A DNA stretch of 64,000 nucleotides from Streptomyces sp. NBC_00569. GTDB lineage: Bacteria; Actinomycetota; Actinomycetes; Streptomycetales; Streptomycetaceae. Positions 8,543 to 16,723 of this stretch are shown here, piece after piece; position 1 is the first letter of the stretch, and the number at the start of each line of letters is the position of its first letter. The DNA lies in assembly GCF_036345255.1 (NCBI RefSeq), contig NZ_CP107783.1:1116001-1180000 (forward strand), written 5' to 3'. The notes below the pieces were generated by a model. It saw nothing but the letters and a program-made list of their open reading frames with translations, ran no database searches and was not told the origin of the DNA. The position numbers and the translations under genes were made by a program.

Positions 8543-10024
8543 GTGCACACCACAGCCAAGCCACCGCTCCCCTGGTACCGCGAGGTGAGCCGGACCCAGT
8601 GGAAGGCGTTCTTCGCCGCCTGGATCGGCTACGTCCTCGACGGGTTCGACTTCGTCCTGATCACCCTCGTGCTGACCGAGATCAGCTCGGACTTCGGCCT
8701 GAGCACCGTGCAGGCCGCGAGTCTGATCTCCGGCGCGTTCATCACGCGGTGGCTCGGCGGAGCGGTCCTGGGCGCGCTCGGTGACCGGTACGGCCGCAAG
8801 CTCTCGATGGTCCTCAGCATCCTGCTGTACTCCCTGGGCACGTTCGCGTGCGGCTTCGCCTGGGACTACACGAGCCTGTTCGTGGCGCGCCTCGCGATCG
8901 GGATGGGCATGGCCGGCGAATACAGCGCCAGCGCCACGTACGTCATGGAGAGCTGGCCCACACGCGTGCGCAACCGGGCCAGTGGCTTCCTGATCTCGGG
9001 CTTCTCGATGGGCTCGGTGCTCGCCGCACAGGTCTACAACTGGGTCGTGCCCACGCTGGGCTGGCGCTGGATGTTCTACGTGGGCCTCCTCCCGATCGCC
9101 GTCGCCCTGTGGATGCGGCGGGCGCTGCCGGAGGCGGCGGACTGGAACGAGGCGGTCGGCAAGCAGGCGGCGAAGGAGCGGCCGAACCCGTTCCGGCCGC
9201 TGTTCGCCACGCCCGCCAGGGCGACGGTGAACGTCGTCCTCGCCGTGGCCGCCACCGTGTCGTTGTTCGCCGTCTTCACGCCCGCCGGCGACGGGCTCGT
9301 GCCCGTGCTGTCCGTCGTGGCCGCGGCCGCGCTCATCGCGTTCGCCGTGCAGCTGGGCGGGCGCAGGAGCTGGCTGCTCTACGTGTCGATGATCGTGACG
9401 ATCTTCTTCGCGTTCCTGTACTCGTGGCCGATCCAGGCGCTGCTGCCGACGTACCTCAAGACCGAGCTGGGCTACTCGCCGGAACAGGTCACCGACGCGC
9501 TGTACTTCGCGGGCTTCGGCACGATGGCGGGCTGCTGGCTCGCGGGCTTCGCCGGTGACCGGATGGGCACGAAGAAGGCGTACGCGCTGACGCTGCTCGC
9601 CTCGCTGGTCTTCGTCTTCCCGGTGTTCGCGGTGCGCGACAACCTTCTCCTGCTCGGCGCCCTGCTCTTCGTGCTCCAGGCGACCAGCTTCGGCATCTCC
9701 GGGCTGCTGCCCCGGTACATCGGCGGTCACTTCCCCACCGAGAACCGCGCCGCGGCGCTGGGCTTCACGTACAACGTGGGTGCCCTCGGCGGAGCCGTCG
9801 CGCCGGTGCTCGGCGCGCATCTCGCCGCGGGCATGGACCTGGGGCGCGCCCTGGCCGTGCTGACCTTCGCGGGGACGGTGATCGTGGTCCTGCTGGTCGG
9901 CTTCGACGTACCGGGACGCCTGAACCGCCTCACCGACCCGGAGGGCACCGTCGACCACCTCGCGGAAGCGACACCGGAGGCGTCGTCGGCGTCCTCCGAT
10001 GCGGTCCCCGCGGCGACCCGCTGA
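8543..10024 (+). CDS. nanT: Sialic acid:proton symporter, NanT type (MFS)
   Basis: From its N-terminal PWYREVSRTQWKAF and LDGFDFVLITLVLTE to the central FAFLYSWPIQALLPTYLKT and the late GFTYNVGALGG, this 493-residue protein closely follows E. coli NanT, including its extra central hydrophobic segments. Such similarity between an actinomycete and an enterobacterial carrier is striking and suggests a conserved substrate, N-acetylneuraminate. The start is a GTG at 8543 with GGAG five bases upstream; the frame is open far upstream but that part is not protein-like. A short C-terminal tail (residues about 465-493) is hydrophilic. Confidence 0.92.
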   Translation: MHTTAKPPLPWYREVSRTQWKAFFAAWIGYVLDGFDFVLITLVLTEISSDFGLSTVQAASLISGAFITRWLGGAVLGALGDRYGRKLSMVLSILLYSLGTFACGFAWDYTSLFVARLAIGMGMAGEYSASATYVMESWPTRVRNRASGFLISGFSMGSVLAAQVYNWVVPTLGWRWMFYVGLLPIAVALWMRRALPEAADWNEAVGKQAAKERPNPFRPLFATPARATVNVVLAVAATVSLFAVFTPAGDGLVPVLSVVAAAALIAFAVQLGGRRSWLLYVSMIVTIFFAFLYSWPIQALLPTYLKTELGYSPEQVTDALYFAGFGTMAGCWLAGFAGDRMGTKKAYALTLLASLVFVFPVFAVRDNLLLLGALLFVLQATSFGISGLLPRYIGGHFPTENRAAALGFTYNVGALGGAVAPVLGAHLAAGMDLGRALAVLTFAGTVIVVLLVGFDVPGRLNRLTDPEGTVDHLAEATPEASSASSDAVPAATR

Positions 10025-10043
10025 CACACGGTCCCTGCCCTCG

Positions 10044-10970
10044 TCAGCCCTCTGTCCAGGGGCGCAGCTTCTCCGGGTTGCGTACGGCCCAGATGTGGGT
10101 GATCCGGTCGCCGGAGATGCGAAACGCGAACACGGTGACGGTGACGCCGTCCTGCTGGGCGACCAGGCCGGGCCGGCCGTTGACCGTGCGCTCCAGAAGC
10201 GTCAGGTCGGGTGCCAGGCGGGCGACGTTGAGATAGGCGTGGGCTACCCGTTCGCGGCCCGTGATCGGCCGGCGGAGGGCGCCGACCAGGCCCCCGCCGT
10301 CGGCGATCACGGTGGCGTCGGGGTCCAGAAGGCCCACGAGGGCGCCCACGTCCTTCGCCGCCCAGGCCAGTTTGAACTCCCGGACGATGCCGGCCTGCGC
10401 GGTCGTCGGCCCGGCGGGGGCCTGCGCGTCGCGGATGCGGCGGCGGGCCGAGGAAGCCAGCTGACGGCAGGCCGCCGGCGTGCGGCCGACGATCTCGGCC
10501 ACCTCGGCGAACGCGTAACGGAAGACGTCGTGAAGGATGAAGGCGACGCGTTCGGCCGGCGTCATGGATTCCAGTACGACGAGGAAGGCCATGTCGACCG
10601 ACTCGTCGAGGGTGATCCGGTCCGCCGGGTCCGCCGCGCCGCCGTCGGTCCACTCCCGGCGCTCGGGAAGCGGCTCGGGGATCCACTCGCCCACGTAGCG
10701 CTCCCTGCGCGCACGGGCGGAGCCGAGCAGATTGAGGCAGATGCGGCTCGCGACCGTCGTCAGCCAGGCGCCGGGGGAATCGATGGCATCCCGTTGCGGC
10801 CGGTCCATGCCGTACCAGCGGACGTACGTCTCCTGCACGACGTCCTCGGCGTCGGCCAGCGAGCCGAGGAGCCGGTACGCCAGATCGGTCAGCTGGCGCC
10901 GCTCGCTCATGATCGCGTCAAGGCCCGGATCGGGCCGCTGACCGTGTGCCGTCTCGGATCGGTTGGCCAT
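10044..10970 (-). CDS. sigJ: ECF41-family sigma factor with SnoaL-like C-terminal domain (SigJ type)
   Basis: Sigma region 2 (YRLLGSLADAEDVVQETYVRW) and region 4 (EVAEIVGRTPAACRQLASSARRRI) are followed by an NTF2-like C-terminal domain. The three ECF41 signatures are present in slightly varied form: WIPEPL between the sigma regions, then ADGGG and NPEKL in the extension. In this family the C-terminal domain, not a separate anti-sigma factor, tunes activity. ECF41 genes usually sit beside an oxidoreductase, carboxymuconolactone decarboxylase or epimerase. Here the divergent neighbour is a SnoaL/LUD pair. The ATG at 10970 is chosen, with a GTG four codons earlier as alternative. Confidence 0.88.
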   Translation of the reverse strand: MANRSETAHGQRPDPGLDAIMSERRQLTDLAYRLLGSLADAEDVVQETYVRWYGMDRPQRDAIDSPGAWLTTVASRICLNLLGSARARRERYVGEWIPEPLPERREWTDGGAADPADRITLDESVDMAFLVVLESMTPAERVAFILHDVFRYAFAEVAEIVGRTPAACRQLASSARRRIRDAQAPAGPTTAQAGIVREFKLAWAAKDVGALVGLLDPDATVIADGGGLVGALRRPITGRERVAHAYLNVARLAPDLTLLERTVNGRPGLVAQQDGVTVTVFAFRISGDRITHIWAVRNPEKLRPWTEG

Positions 10971-11027
10971 GATGTCGCGCACTCCCTTTCCTCGGCCTCG
11001 TACGTGCCCTCCATCTGATTGACGGGA

Positions 11028-11079
11028 CAGCCCTTCGGAATGTGACGTCGTTCCCGTCGCCTCACATTCCGGAGGGCTG
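11028..11079. promoter_or_regulatory. Long inverted repeat between sigJ and snoaL-lud
   Basis: Two 18-bp arms (11028-11045 and 11062-11079; CAGCCCTTCGGAATGTGA and its complement with one mismatch) flank a 16-bp spacer. It lies between two divergently transcribed genes, so it is unlikely to be a terminator. The inner TGTGA...TCACA suggests a symmetric regulator site or overlapping promoters. Confidence 0.7.
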
Positions 11080-11115
11080 CGTTGTCGTAAGAGGCATACG
11101 GAACGGAGGAAGCCG

Positions 11116-11583
11116 ATGACCGACTTTCAAGCGATTGCCGACCGCGTGGAGATCGAGGCGCTGCGCGGCGAGTTCACCGACGCGGCGATGATGCGCGACC
11201 GCGCCCGCCTCGCGTCCCTGTTCACGGAGGACGGCGTGCTGCGGATGCCCGACGTCCCCATCGAGATGAACGGCCGGGAGGAGATCCGCACCGGGGGCGA
11301 GCGGCTCCAGGCCCAGTGGGACTTCTTCGTGCAGAACACACATCCGGGCGTGATCCGCATCGACGGCGACAGGGCGACCGGCCGCGCCTACATGCAGGAG
11401 ATCGCGCGCATGAAGAGCGGTTTCCAGGGCCTCAACTACGCGATCTACCACGACCGTTACCGCCGCACGGACGACGGCTGGAAGTTCTCCGAGCGCGTCT
11501 ACGAGATCAGGTACTTCGACACCACCCCGCTGACGGGCTCGGCACCGGCCGGGGACCCCCGCACGCCCAAGGAGGCACGATGA
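11116..11583 (+). CDS. SnoaL-like / NTF2-fold protein
   Basis: This 155-residue protein has a SnoaL-like fold pattern: an N-terminal helix with RGEFTDAAMMRDRARLASLFTED, then sheet elements ending in YHDRYRRTDDGWKFSERVYEIRYFD. Proteins like this are often annotated as polyketide-cyclase-like, with unknown activity. It has a good ribosome site (GGAGG) before the ATG, follows the long inverted repeat, and overlaps the LUD gene by ATGA. Note that the divergent sigma factor also ends in an NTF2-like domain. Confidence 0.75.
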   Translation: MTDFQAIADRVEIEALRGEFTDAAMMRDRARLASLFTEDGVLRMPDVPIEMNGREEIRTGGERLQAQWDFFVQNTHPGVIRIDGDRATGRAYMQEIARMKSGFQGLNYAIYHDRYRRTDDGWKFSERVYEIRYFDTTPLTGSAPAGDPRTPKEAR

Positions 11584-12215
11584 CCGTCTCGACTCCCGCC
11601 ACACTGTTCACCGGCCCGGCGTCCGCGGACCGCTTGGAGCGGGCGGCAGCCGCGCTGGCGGCGCACGGCTTCACCGTCGAGATCCTCGATGACGCCGCCG
11701 CGGCGCGCACCCGTGTCCAGGAGCTGATCCCACGGGACGCCAGTGTGTTCACCACGGCCAGCGAGACGCTGCGGCTGTCCGGCATCGACGACGACATCAA
11801 CACCAGCGGCCGGTACCGGGCCGCCGTCAAGCCCCGTGCGGTGACCATGGACCGGGCCACCGAGGCGGACGACATCCGGCGCCTCATCGCCGTCCCCGAC
11901 GTCGTCGTGGGCAGCGTCGCCGCGCTCACCGAGACCGGCTCCCTCGTGGTGGCCTCGGCCAGCGGAAGCCAGTTGCCCGCGTACGCGGGTGGCGCCGGGC
12001 GCGTGATCCTGGTCGTCGGGGCGCAGAAGGTGGTCCCCGACCTGGACACCGCGCTGCGCCGCCTCGAGGAACACGCCCTCCCCCTCGAAACCACCCGCGC
12101 CCTGGAGGTGTACGGCCGGCCCAGCGCCGTCAACCAACTCCTGGTCCTCCACGCGCAACCCCTCACGGGCGGCCAGGGAATCGTCCTGCTGCTCCGCGAG
12201 GCGATCGGGTTCTGA
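11580..12215 (+). CDS. LUD-domain protein (LutC/YkgG-like)
   Basis: The frame starts at the ATG overlapping the previous stop (AAGGAGG four bases ahead) and encodes 211 residues. The LUD pattern is visible in VQELIPRDASVFTTASETL, VVVGSVAALTETGSLVVAS and GRVILVVGAQKVVPDLDTALRRLEEHALPLE. LutC-like proteins take part in lactate oxidation with LutA and LutB, which are absent here, so this is a stand-alone LUD protein of unknown role. Control by the divergent ECF41 sigma factor is a reasonable guess. Confidence 0.8.
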   Translation: MTVSTPATLFTGPASADRLERAAAALAAHGFTVEILDDAAAARTRVQELIPRDASVFTTASETLRLSGIDDDINTSGRYRAAVKPRAVTMDRATEADDIRRLIAVPDVVVGSVAALTETGSLVVASASGSQLPAYAGGAGRVILVVGAQKVVPDLDTALRRLEEHALPLETTRALEVYGRPSAVNQLLVLHAQPLTGGQGIVLLLREAIGF

Positions 12216-12231
12216 ACCGACGCCTGACGCG

Positions 12232-12259
12232 GCCTCCCCCGGCTCACGCCGGGGGAGGC
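12232..12259. terminator. Strong bidirectional terminator hairpin
   Basis: A perfect 12-bp stem (GCCTCCCCCGGC / GCCGGGGGAGGC) with a TCAC loop lies in the gap between two convergent genes. Confidence 0.85.
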
Positions 12260-12274
12260 GCAAAGCGCTGGATG

Positions 12275-12676
12275 TCAGGCCGTGACGTCGATGTACGTCG
12301 AGGGGCCGTAGCTGGATCCGCTGACCGGGGTGACGTACATACGGACGGTCCTGCCCTCCTTGAGGTCGCCGCCCTTCCACGGGCTGCAGTAACCGGCCGT
12401 GTGGCCGCGGGTGTCGACGCGCCGGTCCATGATGCCGTCGTAGTTGTAGTCGAGCGCGGTCTCGATGCCCCAGCCGTCCGACTTGGTGTCGCACGCGCGG
12501 ATCGCATCGCCGGGGATCGAGCCGTCCGGGTCGGCGTTCCACGTGGCGCTGCCGGCGCCGCTGGGCGCGTAGATGGTGACGGTCCCGGCCCAGGCCTGGC
12601 CCTGCAGTCCGACGACCAGACCGATCGCGCAGGCGCCGGTGGCGAGTGCTCTGATCACGGTGCTTCGGGTCTTCAT
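12275..12676 (-). CDS. Small secreted protein of unknown function
   Basis: The product is 133 residues with a clear signal peptide (MKTRSTVIRALATGACAIGL..., cleavage near QAWA). The mature part, about 100 residues, contains two Cys and a DYNYDGIMDRR stretch resembling a calcium-binding loop seen in extracellular repeats. I do not recognise the family. The start at 12676 follows GGGGAGGGG; an upstream ATG at 12736 would put twenty residues before the signal peptide and is unlikely. Confidence 0.75.
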   Translation of the reverse strand: MKTRSTVIRALATGACAIGLVVGLQGQAWAGTVTIYAPSGAGSATWNADPDGSIPGDAIRACDTKSDGWGIETALDYNYDGIMDRRVDTRGHTAGYCSPWKGGDLKEGRTVRMYVTPVSGSSYGPSTYIDVTA

Positions 12677-12781
12677 GATGTCCCCTCCCCTTGCCGGCGG
12701 GCCGGTGCCCGCCGACGCTCGGGAGGAGAATGCCATACCTAGATCAACTCCGGGAGACGGGACGGCCGTTCCCCGTGCCGC

Positions 12782-13228
12782 TCACTTCTCCACCAGGCGC
12801 TCCATGAGCGCGGTGGCCTCGGCGAGCGTGCGCAGTTCGGCCTCGTCGAGCTCGCCGGCCAGGGCCTGGACGAGCCACCCGTGCTTGGCCGCCCGGACCG
12901 AGGCGAGGGTGCTCCGGCCGCTCTGCGTGATGGCGACGACGGACTGACGGCCGTCGGCCGGGTCGGGCGTGCGCGCGACGAAGTCCCGTTCCTCCAGGGC
13001 GGCGAGGGTGAGCCGCATCGACTGGGGCCGCACGTACTCGGCGCGCGCGAGCGCGGCCGTGGTGGCGGGGCCCTCTCCGTCGAGGCGGGCCAGTACCGTC
13101 CGCTGCGTCGGGGTGAGGAGGCTGTCGGGCGACGCGGTGCGCAGTCGCCTGAGCAGGCGTCCGACCACGGTGGAGAGATCGGCGGCCACCTGTTCGGCGA
13201 GCGGCTCGTCCGCGGGTTCTCGCTGCAT
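12782..13228 (-). CDS. MarR-family transcriptional regulator
   Basis: A winged helix-turn-helix is visible: LTPTQRTVLARLDGEGPATTAALARAEYVRPQSMRLTLAALEERDFVARTPDPADGRQ, where DGRQ forms the wing. Flanking helices make the dimer arms. The preferred start (13228, MQREPADEP) has GTGAGG ahead; a GTG at 13270 would add 14 residues. It diverges from the serine hydrolase gene, which is its most likely target, though no effector can be inferred. Confidence 0.85.
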   Translation of the reverse strand: MQREPADEPLAEQVAADLSTVVGRLLRRLRTASPDSLLTPTQRTVLARLDGEGPATTAALARAEYVRPQSMRLTLAALEERDFVARTPDPADGRQSVVAITQSGRSTLASVRAAKHGWLVQALAGELDEAELRTLAEATALMERLVEK

Positions 13229-13412
13229 GGCCTCACCGTAGAAGGCCGACAGGCGGCCTTGCAATTTCACCCCTTTCGCCGGACGGGCCTGCGCGGGAAA
13301 ACCATCGGCCGTCGCCCCTCTTCCCGCTGGTCCGACCAGTCGGTATGTTCACCTCCTGCGGGACCCGTCCCGACATTCGCCCCGCCTCGCCGCTTCGGCC
13401 CACGGAGATCCC

Positions 13413-14582
13413 ATGACCCAGCACGCGCCCGGCATCCAAGGACACTGCGACGCGCGCTTCGACGCCGTCCGCGCCGCCTTCGAGGAGAACTTCGACGAGC
13501 GCGAGGAGCTGGGCGCGGCCGTCACCGTCCTGGTCGACGGCGCGCCCGTCGTCGACCTGTGGGGCGGCTGGGCCGACGCGGCCCGCACGCGCGCGTGGGA
13601 GCGCGACACGGTCGTCAACGTGTGGTCGACGACGAAGGGCCCGACGGCTCTGTGCGCCCACATCCTCATCGACCGCGGCCTGCTCGACCCGGACGCGCCG
13701 GTCGCCACGTACTGGCCGGAGTTCGCCGCCGCAGGCAAGGAAGGCGTACTCGTACGTCATCTGCTGTCGCACCGCGCCGGGCTCGCCGGGCTGCGTGAGC
13801 CGCACTCCCTGGAGCAGCTCTTCGACTGGGAGCTCACCACGTCCCGGCTCGCGGCGCAGGAGCCCTGGTGGGAGCCCGGCTCGGTCTCCGGCTACCACGC
13901 GCTGACGTACGGGTTCCTCGTCGGCGAGGTCGTCCGGCGCGTCAGCGGTCTGCTGCCGGGCGCGTTCCTGGAGCGCGAGGTGACGGGACCCCTCGGCATC
14001 GACTTCACGATCGGACTTCCGGACAAGGAGGCGGGCCGCGCGGCGGAACTGGTGCACCCGCGCGCGCGGGCCACCAGCGAACAGGCCGCGATCTTCGCCC
14101 AGTTGGCCCCCGCCGCCCTCGCCGCCCTGACCAACCCGGTCGCCGGCGCGTCGGAGGCGAACACCGCGGCATGGCGCGCCGCCGAGATCCCGGCCGCCAA
14201 CGGTCACGGCACGGCGCGCGCCGTCGCCGCGCTGTACGCGATCGTCGCGGGCAAGGGCCGTCTCGGCGACCGGCAGATCCTGTCCCCGGAGGGCGCCGAG
14301 CGGATCCGTGAGGGTCAGGGCAGCTGCCGTGACCTCGTCCTGGGCGCCGGGTTCACGCACGAGACGGAGCTGAGCCTCGGGCTCTGGCTGAGCGGACCGA
14401 ACGGCTCGTACGGGCCCAACCCGCGCGCGGTCGGACACGACGGCTTCGGCGGCTCGTTCGGATCGGCCGACCCCGAGTCGGGTGTCGCGATGGGCTATGT
14501 GATGAACCGGATGGGCCCTCATATCGCCGACGACCCGCGCAAGATGGCCCTGATCAGCGCGGTGTACGACGCTTTCGGCTGA
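13413..14582 (+). CDS. Serine hydrolase, beta-lactamase-related esterase family
   Basis: This 389-residue protein belongs to the class C beta-lactamase/penicillin-binding-like hydrolases. The nucleophile is in the SxxK motif STTK (about residue 72). The second motif YxN appears as YHA in SGYHALTYG, and the third is the GHDGFGGS segment near the end. The YHA variant is common among esterases of this superfamily, so an esterase or amide hydrolase is more likely than a beta-lactamase. No signal peptide is present, so it acts in the cytoplasm. Confidence 0.85.
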   Translation: MTQHAPGIQGHCDARFDAVRAAFEENFDEREELGAAVTVLVDGAPVVDLWGGWADAARTRAWERDTVVNVWSTTKGPTALCAHILIDRGLLDPDAPVATYWPEFAAAGKEGVLVRHLLSHRAGLAGLREPHSLEQLFDWELTTSRLAAQEPWWEPGSVSGYHALTYGFLVGEVVRRVSGLLPGAFLEREVTGPLGIDFTIGLPDKEAGRAAELVHPRARATSEQAAIFAQLAPAALAALTNPVAGASEANTAAWRAAEIPAANGHGTARAVAALYAIVAGKGRLGDRQILSPEGAERIREGQGSCRDLVLGAGFTHETELSLGLWLSGPNGSYGPNPRAVGHDGFGGSFGSADPESGVAMGYVMNRMGPHIADDPRKMALISAVYDAFG

Positions 14583-14731
14583 GATCCGACCGCCGGAAAC
14601 CGGCCACCACGCGCCGTCCTGCGCGCCCTTACCGCCGCGCAACCTTACGGTAACCACATGGGCAGTTCGCCAGGCTAACCTGCTGACCGCCCAGGAGGAT
14701 CACACGGCGACGCGATCAGGAGGCCGACCGG

Positions 14732-15112
14732 ATGGCGCGGGGCACGACGACGACGACGAGGGCCTGCCTGATGGCCCTCACCGTCGGCATGCTCGTCCTC
14801 CAACTCCTGGTCAAGGGCGCCCACTCCGCGTCCGCGCACGCGCCGGTGACGCACGCCGGCGGCCCGGTCGCCGCCTGCGACGACACCGAGCTGCCCCGGA
14901 GCGCGTCCCACCACTACCTGCCGCGCGACCGGTACCGCGCGGAGGAGTACGTGCCCGACGGCACCGTGCGCGGGGCCGTGTGCCCGTGGCAGGTCCAGGC
15001 CGGGGACCCGGGTGTCGCGCCGACGGCAGGCGCCGGCGAGAGGTCCCCGCACCGCCAGCCGAGACGGGCGGCCGACTCCCTCCCCGTCATACTCCAGGTC
15101 TTCCGCTGCTGA
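14732..15112 (+). CDS. Small single-pass or secreted protein, unknown
   Basis: A strong GGAGG ribosome site precedes an ATG opening a 126-residue frame. Residues about 9-28 form a hydrophobic segment (signal or anchor). The rest is hydrophilic with His/Arg-rich patches and ends in LQVFRC. I do not recognise the family. It is 122 bp upstream of the SulP transporter on the same strand, which suggests a shared context, but two hairpins lie between them. Confidence 0.6.
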   Translation: MARGTTTTTRACLMALTVGMLVLQLLVKGAHSASAHAPVTHAGGPVAACDDTELPRSASHHYLPRDRYRAEEYVPDGTVRGAVCPWQVQAGDPGVAPTAGAGERSPHRQPRRAADSLPVILQVFRC

Positions 15113-15120
15113 GAGCGCGC

Positions 15121-15168
15121 GCGGGCAGGAGCAGTTCCCCCGCGTCTTCGGCGCACCCTCCTGCCCGC
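15121..15168 (+). promoter_or_regulatory. 11-bp inverted repeat with 26-nt loop
   Basis: GCGGGCAGGAG (15121-15131) and its exact complement (15158-15168) start 8 bp after the small gene's stop. It could be a terminator for that gene or the first half of a 5' leader structure for sulP. Confidence 0.5.
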
Positions 15169-15198
15169 CTCCCGTGACACTCCGCACGTGTAGGACTA

Positions 15199-15218
15199 CG
15201 CGCCCCGCACGGGGCGCG
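15199..15218 (+). promoter_or_regulatory. GC hairpin directly before the sulP ribosome site
   Basis: CGCGCCCC-GCAC-GGGGCGCG is a perfect 8-bp stem ending 2 bp before the GGAGG that serves sulP. Such placement can hide or expose the ribosome site. Confidence 0.5.
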
Positions 15219-15234
15219 CTGGAGGTATGCGCTC

Positions 15235-16704
15235 GTGAAGCGTTTGGTACCGCGGCAGGACTTCGCCGCGTCTCTCGTCGTGTTCCTGGTCGCCCTGCCG
15301 CTGTGCGTGGGCGTGGCCGTGGCGTCCGGCGTCCCGGCCGAACTGGGCCTCGTCACCGGCATCGTGGGCGGTCTGGTGGCCGGCTCCATGCCCGGCAGCA
15401 GTCTTCAGGTGAGCGGGCCCGCGGCCGGGCTCACCGTGCTCGTGTACGAGGCCGTGCAGGCGTACGGCCTGCCGGTGCTCGGCGTCATCGTGCTCGCCAC
15501 GGGGCTGCTCCAGCTCCTCATGGGCAGCCTGCGCCTGGGCCGCTGGTTCCGGGCGATCTCCGTGGCGGTCGTCGAGGGCATGCTCGCCGGGATCGGCCTC
15601 GTCCTGATCGCCGGGCAGCTCTACGCGATGGCCGGCACCCCGGCGCCCGCGTCGGGCATCGGCAAACTCGCCGGGCTGCCCGGCCTGTTGATCGACTCGG
15701 CCACCTCACCGAAGGCGCTCACCGCGCTCGCCATCGGCGTGGGCACGATCGTCGTGCTGCTCGGCTGGAAGCGGCTGCCCAAGGCGGCCAAGGTGGTGCC
15801 CGCACCGCTCGCCGCGGTGGGGCTCGCGACGCTCGCTGCCGCCGGGTTCGGGCTGCCGGTCGCACGGGTCGAGGTGCAGGGTCTGATCGAGTCCGTACAG
15901 CCGCCCGGCGCCGACGCGTTCGGGCAGCTCGTGAGCGTCGGGGTCGTCGGCACCGTCCTCGCGTTCACCCTCATCGCGTCGGCCGAGAGCCTGTTCAGCG
16001 CGGCCGCCGTCGACCGGATGCACGACGGGCCGCGCACCTCGTACGACAAGGAACTCATCGCGCAGGGCGCCGGCAACACCGTGTGCGGGCTGCTCGGCAC
16101 GCTGCCGATGACGGCGGTGATCGTGCGCAGCGCCGCCAACGTCCAGGCAGGCGCCCGCACCAAGGCGTCCCGGGTCCTGCACGGCGTGTGGCTGCTGCTG
16201 TTCGCGGCGCTGCTGCCCGCCGCGCTCGGTGTGATCCCGGTCGCCGCGCTCGCGGCCGTCCTGGTCCACGCGGGCGGCAAACTGATCCCCGTACGGCAGA
16301 TCGCGGGGCTGTGGCGTGAGCACCGGGGTGAGGCGCTGGTGCTGGTCGTCACGGCGGTGTCGATCGTCGCGGTCAGCATGTTCGAGGGCGTGCTCGTCGG
16401 CCTCGCCCTCGCGGTGGCCAAGACGGCGTGGGAGGCCTCGCACGTGCGGCTCGACGTCATAGACAAGGGGGCCGGGCCGATCCAGGTGTATCTGACGGGC
16501 AACGCGACGTTCCTGCGGCTGCCGAAGATCCTCGACAGTCTGGAGGCGCTGCCGCAGGACCGGCCCGTCGTGCTCGACCTGTCCGGTCTTCACCACCTCG
16601 ACCACGCCTTCGGGACGGCGCTGCGGAACTGGGCGGACCGGCACAGCGGCGCCGGCACGGAGCCCGTCAAGGTCACCCCGGGCCAGGCCACTCCAGGAGG
16701 CTGA
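15235..16704 (+). CDS. SulP-family anion transporter with short STAS domain
   Basis: The protein is 489 residues with about ten to twelve membrane segments. The SulP entry DFAASLVVFLVALPLCVGVAVASG and the following LQVSGPAAGLTVLVY are typical, and a C-terminal STAS domain reads VVLDLSGLHHLDHAFGTALR. SulP carriers move sulfate, bicarbonate or dicarboxylates. Without a linked carbonic anhydrase or sulfate-assimilation gene the substrate stays open. The start is GTG at 15235, nine bases after GGAGG. A nearer ATG opens only three codons (Met-Arg-Ser) and stops in an overlap with this GTG. Confidence 0.85.
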   Translation: MKRLVPRQDFAASLVVFLVALPLCVGVAVASGVPAELGLVTGIVGGLVAGSMPGSSLQVSGPAAGLTVLVYEAVQAYGLPVLGVIVLATGLLQLLMGSLRLGRWFRAISVAVVEGMLAGIGLVLIAGQLYAMAGTPAPASGIGKLAGLPGLLIDSATSPKALTALAIGVGTIVVLLGWKRLPKAAKVVPAPLAAVGLATLAAAGFGLPVARVEVQGLIESVQPPGADAFGQLVSVGVVGTVLAFTLIASAESLFSAAAVDRMHDGPRTSYDKELIAQGAGNTVCGLLGTLPMTAVIVRSAANVQAGARTKASRVLHGVWLLLFAALLPAALGVIPVAALAAVLVHAGGKLIPVRQIAGLWREHRGEALVLVVTAVSIVAVSMFEGVLVGLALAVAKTAWEASHVRLDVIDKGAGPIQVYLTGNATFLRLPKILDSLEALPQDRPVVLDLSGLHHLDHAFGTALRNWADRHSGAGTEPVKVTPGQATPGG

Positions 16705-16708
16705 GACC

Positions 16709-16723
16709 GGCCCCAGCGGGGCC
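16709..16723. terminator. Convergent terminator hairpin
   Basis: GGCCCC-AGC-GGGGCC fills the 19-bp gap between sulP and the convergent tetR gene. Confidence 0.5.

Noticed and set aside
8225..10027. Minus-strand frame of about 600 codons opposite nanT
   Set aside because: Composition is His/Arg/Glu/Gly-rich with no domain, while nanT is unmistakable.
11028..11079. Reading the long inverted repeat as a terminator
   Set aside because: Both neighbouring genes are transcribed away from it, so no transcript needs ending there.
15227..15238. Three-codon frame Met-Arg-Ser overlapping the sulP GTG
   Set aside because: It has a ribosome site by chance of position; too short to argue for a regulatory peptide.
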